A stretch of DNA of 64,000 nucleotides from Paraglaciecola sp. L3A3 (GTDB taxonomy: Bacteria; Pseudomonadota; Gammaproteobacteria; Enterobacterales; Alteromonadaceae), in the NCBI RefSeq assembly GCF_009796765.1, contig NZ_CP047023.1, forward strand, positions 2,091,501-2,155,500. Direction: 5' to 3'. The notes under the pieces are model-generated. The model searched no databases. It saw only the letters and a program-made list of their open reading frames with translations, and was not told the DNA's origin. This document shows, piece after piece, positions 34,906 through 44,900 of this stretch (within the stretch, counting starts at the first letter, position 1; each line of letters opens with the position of its first letter). The translations under genes and the position numbers were made by a program.

Positions 34906-37900
34906 ATGTATTCTAGGAAAAGTTTACAATTATTTAACGTTCTAGAGTGTTTAGTCATTATGCTTTTGCAAAATATATCCTCATTCAAGTTAATGTCAGT
35001 TCTGACTGTTTTGTTTTCCTTTAGTTGCTTGGCGCAACATGCTAGTCAAATAAAGTTAGCAAACCAAAGCGCTAAAAATGCATCTATCGAACAAATTGCC
35101 GGTAATGATGAAGTTGCCAACTATATGCGGGTGTTTGCGGGTAAAGGTATTCAAACTGATGACTCATTGCCTACGCCAGCCAAAGAAGCCTTAAAAGGTT
35201 TTAGTTTTGCCGAGGATCTAGCCTTAGATTTAATTGTGTCTGAACCACAAATACACCAACCTGTGTTTATTAATTTTGACCATCGTGGCCGCATGTGGGT
35301 GGTGCAATATAATCAATATCCTTATCCTCAAGGAGTGAAGGTAGTAGATATTGATAACCATAATCGCACTGTATTTGACAAAACACCCAAGCCGCCCGGC
35401 CAAGGTTTACGGGGGGCAGACAAAATCACTATCTTTGAAGATACCAATAACGATGGCCTATTTGATAAGTCGACTGATGCGATAACGGGCTTAAACATTG
35501 CCACTAGTGTCACTCTAGGTCGAGGTAAAATATGGGTACTCACCCCGCCTTATTTAGTGGCTTATCCTGATCCTGATGGGGATGGTTTACCCAATGGTGA
35601 GCCAGAAGTGCATCTTGATGGATTTGGATTACAAGATACCCATGCTATTGCCAATAGTTTAAGGTGGGGGCCAGATGGTTGGTTATATGGCGCTCAAGGC
35701 AGTACCGCTATTTCTACAGTGAATTCTGTTGTTAGCAAAAATGTGCATTTTAAAGGACAGGCATTTTGGCGTTATCACCCTGAATTGAAAACATTTGAGG
35801 TATATGCAGAAGGTGGGGGAAATACTTTTTATGTTGAAATAGACGACAAAGGGCGTTTTTATTCTGGTACCAATGAAGTGATCCGTGGTTACTATTATAA
35901 ACAAGGTGGTTATTTCAAAAAAAATTGGGGTAAACATGGGGCCTTAACTAACCCCTATGCCTTAGGTTATTTACCCGGTATTCCGCTAGAAGGCGATAGG
36001 ATCAGGTTTACCCATGCCTGGGTTAAATATCAAGGGGGCAGTTTGCCGGCCCAATATCATAATAAGCTGTTTGCTTTAAACCCCTTACTCAATTTTGTAC
36101 AACTTAGCCGACTCGAAGAAGCAGGCTCAACCTTTACAGCCATAGATGAAAACAAAGTACTCAAAAGTGACGATCATTGGTTTCGACCGGTAGATATTAA
36201 AGCTGGACCTGATGGTGGCATATACATTGCCGATTGGTATGACAGTCGCCTGTCACATGTTGATCCCAGAGACACTTGGAATAAATCTACTGGGCGTATT
36301 TATCGGCTACGTAATAAACAACAAAATAAACAACACACACATACGGCAAGTTTTGACCTTAGTCAGTACAGCAATAGTCAGCTGGCCGAATTATTAAAAA
36401 GCGACAATAAGTGGTTTCGCCAGCAAGCTTTAAGACTGTTTGGAGATCGAAAAGATCCAGCCGCTATCAAGGTGTTATTGCCCTTATTTCGCTCTACTGT
36501 GCCGCAATATGCCCTTGAAGCGTTATGGGCGATAAATTTATCTGCGGGGTTAAGTGATGCCTTGATTATTGAAGCGTTAAATCATCAAGATCCCTACATT
36601 CGTCTTTGGGCTGTACGTTTAGTGGGAGACAGTAACAAAGCGTCTTCTTTGGTGGCGGCTAAATTGAGTGTGTTATCAAAACATGAAAAGCAGTTAGAAG
36701 CCATAGGCCAATTGGCCTCAAGTGCAAAACGTTTACCGGGCAATATTGCCTTGCCTATGATTCAAAATTTAATAACGAATCCAGCTTCGCAACAAGATAA
36801 AGAAAACCAAATGTTTATATGGTGGGCCCTAGAGTCTAAAGCCATTAGTCATAGACAAGAGGTGTTAGACATGCTGCAAAATCCACAGTTGTGGCGATTG
36901 CCCATTGTCGAAAAGGTGTTACTCAGCCGTATCATGCAAAGGTATGCTTTAGCAGGGGGAGCAGAAAATTATAAAAGCAGTGCAAGCTTGTTAAGTTTGT
37001 CTCCGGCTGATAAATATTCAAAGATATTGTTAGCGGCGTTACAACAAAGCATTAAGTCTGTTGATGTGTCTTTATTGCCAGTCAATTTAATTGAACAAAT
37101 GCAAGTGTTACAAAACAAATTTGGTGAAGGACCATTGTCTTTAGCTATTAAACAAAAAGATCCCACTGCAACTGCACAGGCTCTGTTGATTATTGCCAAA
37201 GGTAGTGAACAACCTTTAGCCCGATTGTCTTATATCAATATTTTTGCGAAGGTAGAGGATGAAAAAGTGGTGCCAATATTACTAAAAATTGTAGCTAATG
37301 CAGATGAAGCTATTGGCGTGAGACTGGCGGCACTACAAACCTTAGGGGCTTACGATACTGATGGGTTGGGCAAAAAGTTAGTCGCTTATTATCCTGATAA
37401 ATTACGCGCAAACAGTGAATTACGTCAAGCCGCTTTGGCTTTATATGCCAGCAGGCTTGAGTGGGCGAAACACTTCTTATTGATGATATCTAAAACAAGG
37501 CAAGTGAAAAAATCTGATGTGTCTAATAACCTTGTACGCCAGTTTACATTATTAGACGATCCTATCTTAACGGCCCAAGTGGATGCCATTTGGCCTGAAG
37601 TGAAAGTGACTAATTCTGCCGAAAAATCAGCTGAAATAACCAAAATTAAACAAGCATTGAGTACTGGCAGTGGCAATCAGGCGACTGGCCAAAAAGTATT
37701 TGCTAGGTATTGTGGCGCTTGTCATAAATTGTTTGCCGAAGGTGGGGATTTAGGGCCCGATTTAACCGGTTACGATAGACAAGACGTGAGTAACTTTATA
37801 TTAAATATCGTCAACCCTAATGCAGATATACGTGAAGGGTATGTACTTTATCGGGTTACTTTAAAAAATGGTCAAACAATGCTTGGTGTGATGCAAGATA

Positions 37901-38070
37901 GAAGCATTAATCATGTGTTATTAAAACCTTTAGGCCAAGAAGCTATTACTTTTGCAATGGAAGAAATCGCTACATTAGAAGCACAAAATACCTCACTGAT
38001 GCCTGAACGCATTACTGAACAAATGAGCGAACAACAAATCCGTGATTTATTTGCCTATATTCGCAAATAA
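34906..38070 (+). CDS. PVC-type dehydrogenase-like protein with HEAT-like repeats and cytochrome c
   Basis: A 1054-residue exported protein. After a signal region (SVLTVLFSFSCLAQHA) comes a beta-propeller-like domain with the family opener FAEDLALDLIVSEPQIHQPVFINFDHRGRMWVVQYNQYP and conserved HAWVKYQGG and DIKAGPDGGIYIADWYDSR. These mark the membrane-bound dehydrogenase group abundant in Planctomycetes and Verrucomicrobia. The middle is HEAT-like alpha repeats (about residues 480-880). The C-terminal cytochrome c domain has heme motif CGACH and GPDLTGYDRQD. It is likely a periplasmic redox enzyme for sugars or polyols, with the substrate unknown. Start choice is uncertain; ATG 34960 or 34993 would shorten the N-terminus. 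The TIM-barrel gene follows after 51 bp. Confidence 0.82.
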   Translation: MYSRKSLQLFNVLECLVIMLLQNISSFKLMSVLTVLFSFSCLAQHASQIKLANQSAKNASIEQIAGNDEVANYMRVFAGKGIQTDDSLPTPAKEALKGFSFAEDLALDLIVSEPQIHQPVFINFDHRGRMWVVQYNQYPYPQGVKVVDIDNHNRTVFDKTPKPPGQGLRGADKITIFEDTNNDGLFDKSTDAITGLNIATSVTLGRGKIWVLTPPYLVAYPDPDGDGLPNGEPEVHLDGFGLQDTHAIANSLRWGPDGWLYGAQGSTAISTVNSVVSKNVHFKGQAFWRYHPELKTFEVYAEGGGNTFYVEIDDKGRFYSGTNEVIRGYYYKQGGYFKKNWGKHGALTNPYALGYLPGIPLEGDRIRFTHAWVKYQGGSLPAQYHNKLFALNPLLNFVQLSRLEEAGSTFTAIDENKVLKSDDHWFRPVDIKAGPDGGIYIADWYDSRLSHVDPRDTWNKSTGRIYRLRNKQQNKQHTHTASFDLSQYSNSQLAELLKSDNKWFRQQALRLFGDRKDPAAIKVLLPLFRSTVPQYALEALWAINLSAGLSDALIIEALNHQDPYIRLWAVRLVGDSNKASSLVAAKLSVLSKHEKQLEAIGQLASSAKRLPGNIALPMIQNLITNPASQQDKENQMFIWWALESKAISHRQEVLDMLQNPQLWRLPIVEKVLLSRIMQRYALAGGAENYKSSASLLSLSPADKYSKILLAALQQSIKSVDVSLLPVNLIEQMQVLQNKFGEGPLSLAIKQKDPTATAQALLIIAKGSEQPLARLSYINIFAKVEDEKVVPILLKIVANADEAIGVRLAALQTLGAYDTDGLGKKLVAYYPDKLRANSELRQAALALYASRLEWAKHFLLMISKTRQVKKSDVSNNLVRQFTLLDDPILTAQVDAIWPEVKVTNSAEKSAEITKIKQALSTGSGNQATGQKVFARYCGACHKLFAEGGDLGPDLTGYDRQDVSNFILNIVNPNADIREGYVLYRVTLKNGQTMLGVMQDRSINHVLLKPLGQEAITFAMEEIATLEAQNTSLMPERITEQMSEQQIRDLFAYIRK

Positions 38071-38121
38071 ATAAAATTCACTTTGTGTGGTTTGTAGAAT
38101 ATTTTAGATGGAGAAGTTATT

Positions 38122-39090
38122 TTGAAAAGACGTCAATTTATCCAATCAAGTGCCGCATTAGGCTTAACTGGTATATTGTCAGCCAGTAGCGGTTTGCATA
38201 GTAAAGTCTTAGTCGGTGAAAGTCATTCGCATAATAATGACTTAAGTGATTTAGACATTAATATTTTTTCCAAACACTTACAGTTTTTAGATTACGCCGA
38301 TATGGCCGATGCCGCTGCCAATATTGGCTTTAATGGTGTTGACTTGACTGTACGTCCCAAAGGGCATGTTTTACCTGAACGGGTAGAGCACGATTTACCT
38401 AAAGCGGTAGAAGCGATGTCAAAGGTGGGATTCACCCCTAACATGATGACTACTGCCATTACTGATACCCAGCAAAACTTTACCGCACAAATATTAAATA
38501 CAGCTGGTGAGCTTGGTTTTAACTATTATCGAATGGGGTATTACCGTTTCCCAGAGGATATAGAAGCACCTCAAGCCTTAGATGATTTTAATCAAAAATG
38601 CCAACAATTAGCTGAGCTTAATAAACAATCGGAAATTAAAGGGGCATATCAAAACCATGCAGGGGCGGGGTATGTTGGCGCCCAAATATGGGATATTTGG
38701 CATCTTTTAGAAGGTATTGATAGTGATTATCTAGGTTGCCAATATGATATTCGACACGCTTCAGTTGAAGGCGCTAAATCTTGGCCCATTCCCTTTAATA
38801 TGTTGCGTCAGAAAATCAATTCTATTGTGTTAAAAGATTACCAATGGCAACAAGTAAACGGGCAGTGGAAATTAAAAAATGTGCCAATTGGCCAGGGGAT
38901 GGTGGATTTTAATAGTTACTTCTCTTTACTCAAAAAATTAAAAATACATGTGCCCGTGTCTTTGCATTTTGAATATGAGCTAGGAGGTGCAGAACATGGT
39001 GCTAAAAACATAAAAGCTGAGCAATCCACAGTGTTTAATGCCATGAAAAGAGACGTCAATACAGTCAGAAAACTGTGGGAAATGGCGTAA
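38122..39090 (+). CDS. Tat-exported sugar-phosphate isomerase/epimerase-like TIM barrel
   Basis: A 322-residue protein of the AP-endonuclease-2/xylose-isomerase-like superfamily. It starts at TTG 38122 with GGAGAAG five bases upstream. The N-terminus KRRQFIQSSAALGLTGIL is a twin-arginine signal (RR-x-F-I), so it is exported folded. Barrel segments include MADAAANIGFNGVDLTVRP, GAYQNHAGAGYVG, and the metal-ligand-type QYDIRHASVEGA and LHFEYELGG. Members of this group rearrange sugars or cyclitols. The specific reaction is unknown. It lies directly after the PVC-type dehydrogenase and probably acts with it in the periplasm on the same carbohydrate. Confidence 0.78.
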   Translation: MKRRQFIQSSAALGLTGILSASSGLHSKVLVGESHSHNNDLSDLDINIFSKHLQFLDYADMADAAANIGFNGVDLTVRPKGHVLPERVEHDLPKAVEAMSKVGFTPNMMTTAITDTQQNFTAQILNTAGELGFNYYRMGYYRFPEDIEAPQALDDFNQKCQQLAELNKQSEIKGAYQNHAGAGYVGAQIWDIWHLLEGIDSDYLGCQYDIRHASVEGAKSWPIPFNMLRQKINSIVLKDYQWQQVNGQWKLKNVPIGQGMVDFNSYFSLLKKLKIHVPVSLHFEYELGGAEHGAKNIKAEQSTVFNAMKRDVNTVRKLWEMA

Positions 39091-39159
39091 ATCATTAATA
39101 GTGATTATTTATCTTTTATTGTCGAATACTTTGCGTAGTATTGAATACAAAAGGCATAA

Positions 39160-39612
39160 ATGAAAAAAATTGAAATGGATAAATTTTTACAAGCGGCAAT
39201 TGATGAAGCTAAAAAGGGCTTAGCTGAGGGCGGTATTCCTATTGGTTCGGTATTAGTATTAGATGGCGAAATAGTAGGCCGTGGTCATAATCAACGAGTA
39301 CAAAAAGGCAGTGCAGTGTTGCATGCTGAAATGGATTGTTTAGAAAATAGCGGGCGAATTAAAGCCGCAGATTATAAACGAGCCACACTGTATTCAACCT
39401 TATCGCCTTGTGACATGTGTAGTGGTTCAGTTTTATTGTATGGGATACCTAAAGTGGTAGTAGGAGAAAACCGTACTTTTTGTGGACCTGAAGAATATGT
39501 TAGATCTAGAGGGGTAGAACTTGAAGTGGTTGATAATGAAGAATGTTATCAACTGATGCAAACTTTTATTCAAAACAACCCTGCATTATGGAATGAAGAT
39601 ATTGGTGAATAA
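39160..39612 (+). CDS. Cytosine deaminase of the yeast FCY1 type
   Basis: A 150-residue zinc deaminase. The catalytic set is complete: His55-Ala-Glu57 and Pro-Cys84-x-x-Cys87. The sequence follows the yeast cytosine deaminase Fcy1 closely along its length: EGGIPIGSVLV, GRGHNQRVQKGSA, LYSTLSPCDMC, LLYGIPKVVVGEN and the ending WNEDIGE all have direct counterparts. It should convert cytosine to uracil and ammonia in pyrimidine salvage, with guanine or another nucleobase as alternatives in bacterial relatives. It differs from the bacterial codA-type enzyme, which is a metal-dependent amidohydrolase. No partner gene is evident. It is 69 bp after the TIM-barrel gene. Confidence 0.85.
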   Translation: MKKIEMDKFLQAAIDEAKKGLAEGGIPIGSVLVLDGEIVGRGHNQRVQKGSAVLHAEMDCLENSGRIKAADYKRATLYSTLSPCDMCSGSVLLYGIPKVVVGENRTFCGPEEYVRSRGVELEVVDNEECYQLMQTFIQNNPALWNEDIGE

Positions 39613-39628
39613 CATCCTTGTTATTCAC
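39605..39628. terminator. Hairpin at the convergent ends of two genes
   Basis: GTGAATAACA (39605-39614) pairs with TGTTATTCAC (39619-39628) around a 4-nt loop. It overlaps the stop codon of the cytosine deaminase gene and lies 15 bp from the end of the convergent phytase-like gene. There is no clear T run, so termination is plausible but not certain. Confidence 0.45.
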
Positions 39629-39643
39629 TCTCATCAAACTAAT

Positions 39644-41212
39644 TTAAAGATCTAAGTCTTCAATTATGTACAAAGTATTACCATCGATATTGGTAAAACC
39701 TGCATCTAAGTATTTTTGTTCTAACACGCCGCCAGTTGACCAAGTGGCAAAATCGTCGTCGTTAATCACACCAATTGTCGAGTCATTGATAAGCCATAAG
39801 CCTTCTAATTTATCGTGAGGGTAAGCCACTTCAGCCACCAAATCAGTTATAAATGTTTTGCTTACGGCAGTGATACCTGCATTTTCAATCACTGACCAGC
39901 CATCGTCTGCAACAGTAACTTGCTCTAGGGTTTCGCCATTAATGGTTAAACCTAAAGCGTCATCTTGCACAATATTACCGTTGTCGGTAATAGTTTCGAT
40001 GTCTGTGGCTTGGCTGAGGTCAATTTTATATAAATGCTTCATTGCGCTTGCATCTTGATTGTAGAATTTACCATCACGCTCTATCACTAAAAATTCAGTG
40101 GCGCTTAAGGCAACAATACCTGATTGTGAGTTTTGATCAATTTCTTGTTTATATAGATATTGACTGACACTACCGTCTTCTAAATTAACAGTGACAATAC
40201 GTACCATGTCATTGAGTTTCACTGCACTTGACGGGTTATACATAGTAGATTGCATGATACCCACTAAGATTTTTTCGTCAGGTGTAACAGCTAATCCTTC
40301 CATGCCACGGTTAGCACGACGGTTTGCAAATTCAGCAGGTAAAGTGAAGGTGTTACGTTGATCGTTTGCAAAGGCATTAATACGACCAATTTCTTTGCCA
40401 TCAGCATCAAAGTGCACCATATGTGGACCATATTCGTCACTTACCCAGAAGGTTCCGTCAGATAATGCGACTAATCCTTCACCGTCTAAACCGGAATCAT
40501 CTAATTTAATAGGGTTAGTGTTCTCGTCATAAGGTTGCGACATATCTTCAACAATCACATTACCGTCTGCATCATATGGCGTTTCACCTGTTCCACCCAA
40601 AGCTGATGTATTAGGTAAACCTGTGATTTCTGTGCCATCAGGACGTTTTAATAAAATTTCTTTGATTCTTTTCACACTACCATTGGCTTGTAGTTCAAAT
40701 AAGCCTATACGAGGCGTGTAATCTGGGGTGGGAAATTTTTTACCAGTACCAAGTGAACCAGTAAAAGACGCATTAGGGCCACGATCAGTGAGGGCATAAA
40801 ACTGATTACTATTAGTAGGGTGGGCCACCATGTCCGAGCCATACCCTCCGTTACGAATTTCCATTTTATTACCTGGTAGCAATCCATTGTCGATATCCGC
40901 AGATAATACAGAGTAAGGCAGGCGTGAGCCTGATGTGCTGACAGTATTGGCATGACAATTTGTACTGGTGTGGGTGATTTCATCATCAGATAAGACATTA
41001 TCGCTGTTGTTGTCTAGTCCTGACTGGATGAGTGTACCGCCAAAGAAACATTGCTCAGAACCATGTGTTAAAACTTGGTGGTTGATTAAGCTATTTAATC
41101 CGTTATTGCCATTACTTCCATCCATCCCATTACTGCCATTCTCTCCATCGTCAACACATGAAGATAAAGCAAATATTGCGACCACTGCCGCACTCAATAC
41201 ATTTTTGTTCAA
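39644..41212 (-). CDS. Phytase-like (esterase-like activity) lipoprotein with Gly-Asn-rich stalk
   Basis: A 522-residue lipoprotein. The lipobox LSSC gives Cys19. A short Gly/Asn-rich stretch (DDGENGSNGMDGSNGNNGLN) precedes a small domain with NNSDNVLSDDEI, of the kind found at the start of bacterial lipoproteins with collagen-like GxN stalks. The main body (about residues 95-515) matches the phytase-like beta-propeller family, with TDRGPNASF, DGEGLVALSDGTFWVSDEYGPHMVHFDADGKEIGR and MEGLAVTPDEKILVGIMQST. These proteins are annotated as phytase-like or esterase-like, and the substrate is uncertain. It would face the periplasm or cell surface. It is monocistronic and convergent with the cytosine deaminase gene. 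Confidence 0.8.
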   Translation of the reverse strand: MNKNVLSAAVVAIFALSSCVDDGENGSNGMDGSNGNNGLNSLINHQVLTHGSEQCFFGGTLIQSGLDNNSDNVLSDDEITHTSTNCHANTVSTSGSRLPYSVLSADIDNGLLPGNKMEIRNGGYGSDMVAHPTNSNQFYALTDRGPNASFTGSLGTGKKFPTPDYTPRIGLFELQANGSVKRIKEILLKRPDGTEITGLPNTSALGGTGETPYDADGNVIVEDMSQPYDENTNPIKLDDSGLDGEGLVALSDGTFWVSDEYGPHMVHFDADGKEIGRINAFANDQRNTFTLPAEFANRRANRGMEGLAVTPDEKILVGIMQSTMYNPSSAVKLNDMVRIVTVNLEDGSVSQYLYKQEIDQNSQSGIVALSATEFLVIERDGKFYNQDASAMKHLYKIDLSQATDIETITDNGNIVQDDALGLTINGETLEQVTVADDGWSVIENAGITAVSKTFITDLVAEVAYPHDKLEGLWLINDSTIGVINDDDFATWSTGGVLEQKYLDAGFTNIDGNTLYIIEDLDL

Positions 41213-41451
41213 AATTTTTCCTAAATGATTATTAAATGAATATATAGGTAGGCTAGTGACTATGTATTACAGAGGCATGAATCAATTATGACAAGCAAGC
41301 GACAAGGTCAATGAACTATGACTTACATCCGCTGATTTTAGCTGTACTGGAATGTTGCTGATAAACATAATGGCAGCGCTAGCTAATGCTTGAGCGTTAG
41401 CTTGGTATTGACTACAATGCAGCACTTTTTTATCTATTTAAGACTTTTATT

Positions 41452-41703
41452 ATGAACGATACCAATTCTTCGAAGCCTGATTTACCCGATCACCTTTCTA
41501 GCAACCCGCGCAGTAAATTTTATGTGGAAGAGATTTTTGAGCACAATATTGGCATTAAACTAAATGGCAAAGAGCGCACTAATGTTGAAGAATACTGTAT
41601 TAGTGAAGGTTGGATAAAAATACCTTCACCAAAAGCTTTAGATCGTCGAGGACAACCTCTTTTGATTACGGTAAAAGGCACAGTTGAAGCTTTTTACGAA
41701 TAA
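41452..41703 (+). CDS. DUF3297 family protein
   Basis: An 83-residue protein that I match to DUF3297 by DLPDHLSSNPRSKFYVEEIFEHNIGIKLNGKERTNVEEYCISEGWIKI and the ending ITVKGTVEAFYE. The family is widespread in Proteobacteria and its function is unknown. It is small, soluble and probably cytoplasmic. It is a stand-alone gene with its own terminator. Confidence 0.8.
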   Translation: MNDTNSSKPDLPDHLSSNPRSKFYVEEIFEHNIGIKLNGKERTNVEEYCISEGWIKIPSPKALDRRGQPLLITVKGTVEAFYE

Positions 41704-41720
41704 TCTATACGCTTACTTGC

Positions 41721-41767
41721 TGGCACGGCTATGATTTTTTTGAATCAATTAAAGCCGTGCCATTTTG
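41721..41767 (+). terminator. Terminator after the DUF3297 gene
   Basis: TGGCACGGCT (41721-41730) pairs with AGCCGTGCCA (41753-41762), with additional inner pairing, followed by TTTTG. Confidence 0.85.
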
Positions 41768-41978
41768 TCTAGTATTATTTCGCTATCCTATTAAACCTCG
41801 TTCTAAACTCTCTCCGTCACTGTTATTTGCTCATTCCTATAAACTGTCATTACGAATGTAAATATTATGCAAAGTGTTAATATAATGTTTGTATTTTGTT
41901 GTTCTTGGTGGCAGATTTAAACCGTTATTTTTATCTATAAATTTATTTCCATGGCCGGTTTTAACTAGGCTTTTAACA

Positions 41979-44900
41979 ATGCCAAGTAAGGGAATAGTAT
42001 TCTTGTCTAATAAACGTGGTCAATTTTTAACTCTATTAAGCTTGTTACTTGCCTGTGTTGCAGTGGCCAGTGTTATATATATTGCTCAGCTGAATCCTTT
42101 AGATGGGATTGAAGGGCAGGGCCTTGGTCGATTTTTGGGGCGTTTCCATCCGCTAGTTTTACATTTTCCTGTTACTTGTTTAATTCTCGCTGGTTTATTC
42201 GAGCTAATGGCTCACGTCAAGCTTTTTGCTTTTCTAAAACGTTTAGTTGGCCCTATATTATTTTGCGCCGCGTTCAGTGCTGTATCGACCGTTGTGTTGG
42301 GGCTTTTATTAGCGGCCAACGAAGGACATCAAGGGGCATTAATCGAACGTCATAGAATGTTTGGTATAACTGTTGCGGTGTTGTCTTGTGTGGCTTGGGT
42401 GATGTATGTGTCTGCACAAAATCAACTGGCGATAAAATTGATGACGTGGGGATATAGAGCCACACTGTTTGCCGCAATTTGTATGATGAGTTTAGCTGCT
42501 CATGATGGAGGAGCGCTTGTACATGGGCCAAACTATCTAGCTGAACATTCACCCAAAATATTAGTACCTATATTAACCAACCACTTACCCGAAAATAACG
42601 ATCTGCTGTTACAAAATAGTGACTATGAAAATCAGACCAAACATTACATTTCAGAAACTACCTTTAATCGTTTTGATACAGAGGTGGGCTCTTTAGTTGA
42701 AGGTTATTGTTTGCGTTGCCATGGCGAGAGTAAACAAGAAGCTAATTTAAGACTCGATAAAGCGGACCCGTCATTTAATCATTTTAATAGCCAGCATGAA
42801 TGGCAAAGAATATTAGGTGTGTTGGGTTCACATAAAATGCCACCTGATTCAGCTAAACAACCCTCTGATCGACAACGAATGACTGCCATTAATTGGATCC
42901 AAACTGCCTTAGAGGAACATGCATATAGCAGACGAGCGGATATGGCCAAAGCTCCTTTACGTCGCTTAAATAAACGAGAACTTAACTATACCTACCAAGA
43001 TTTGTTTAATGTGGATCCTGACTTTGTCAGTCAATTACCTGCCGATCCTAAATCAGCTCATGGTTACGATAATGACGCGCAATTGTTGATGGTGTCTATG
43101 TCTGATATTAGCGCTTATCACGATATTGCTCGTCAAGCTGTTAACCGTTACGTGAAGTTCGGTAAACGGCAACCACAAAAAACCGAAAAATACTTTGTTG
43201 AACTAGAAGATGTTTATCATTTTGGGCGAGCTGAAGGTGATAGATTGTCATATGAAAGGGCTGGACAACCTTTAACTGATGCTGAACTGGCTACAATTAA
43301 ACAACAAGGTAAAACACAAAAGGTAATTTATCGTCAACGAACTTATGGGCCTTTACCCTATGGTGATATTCCCCAAGGAAAATCTAGTGCTGGGGAAGGT
43401 CGTGGTTTTGCCCGTTTACATGAACAATTTATGTTACTACGTACTTCAAATACTGTAGGAGAAGTAGTGGTTAAAGTAAATGCAGCTATGACTCCAGGTA
43501 AACAGGGGGACACCAGTGTGCCTCGCTTAAGGTTAGAAGCTGGTTGGCGAAACGAACAAAGCTTACGAGTTAAGAATGTCGGTGAATATGATGTTACCCA
43601 AGATTTGACCAATCCACAAAGTTTTGAGTTTCGCTTTAGATTAGAAGATGTAATTGAGCCGAAAATGGTTAGGGGGGATCATCAATCGCACGATCGCTGG
43701 ATATTACTGGTTTTATCTAATGTCTCCAGACATGCAGATGGAGTCTTTGCCGCTTCTATTTACGGTCAGTCAGACTTTAGTCTTCCTTCGGCCAGTACTG
43801 TAGGCGAAGCTTTACAACAGCAAGGCAAAAAAGCCAAACAACAACAAGAATCTGGGATCAAACAGTGGCGAGATAAACAAACCCCTATGTTGTATCTCGA
43901 CTCACTGCAAGCAGAAGTCATTCCAGTGGAAGCTGGTGGAACGAGCCCATGGTTTATCAAGTATCCAGGTCAAAATACCGGTTTAGATAAAGAAAAAGCT
44001 CGCCTTAAAAGTGTTCTGCTAACTTATTTACCTAAAGTGTTTCGCAAACAACAGGTCAGTCAACAAACTTACTTAACCTACTTGAATTTATTCGAAAAAT
44101 TGAGAAATCAAGGAGACAGCTTTACTGTAGCGGTAAAAGAAACTATGGCCGCAGCTTTGATTGCACCAGAGTTTTTATATATTGGCTATGGCCAAAATGA
44201 AGCTGGTTTTGATCTGGCTGAAGAGCACGAAAATGAGCTAGATATTAGGCTGCGTTATGATAATCAGTACCTAGCCTCTCGCTTATCCTATTATCTCTGG
44301 TCATCTATGCCAGATGATACTTTAACCATGTTGGCAGATAAAAAACAATTAACTGATCCTGCGGTATTAGCTGAGCAAGTGGAACGTATGTTGGCCGATC
44401 CTAAAGCACAACGCTTTACTCAAACCTTTGCCAAACAATGGTTGCAGTTAGCCAAGCTAGAAGATGTTACTGTTTCGCCTGATATCTATCCCGAATATGG
44501 CAATGAGTTAGCGCAATTAACCATTCAACAATCTGTGGCGACTTTTCAAGATATTTTTCATCATAATAGAGACGCTAGAGAGTTATATTTTTCTGATCAT
44601 ATGATGTTGAATCAACAATTGGCTCGATTATATCAAGTGCCTAATGTGAGTGGTGGCGACTTAATTCGGGTTAAAACCGATAGCTATCCACCTCGTTTAG
44701 GATTAATGACTCAAGCGAGTGTTTTAGCGATGAATTCTGATGGCGAAGACTCTCATCCGATTAAGCGGGGAGTATGGATGTTAGAACGATTATTTAATGA
44801 TCCACCACCACCACCGCCGCCTTCTGTACCTGAACTCGATCCTAATAATCCTGTTTTAGCAGGCTTAAGTCTGAAACAAAAAATTGAACATCACCGTAAA

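Noticed and set aside
38122..38124. Possibility that the TIM-barrel gene lacks a start (no ATG)
   Set aside because: TTG with a strong GGAGAAG site and a Tat signal directly after it make it a normal alternative start.
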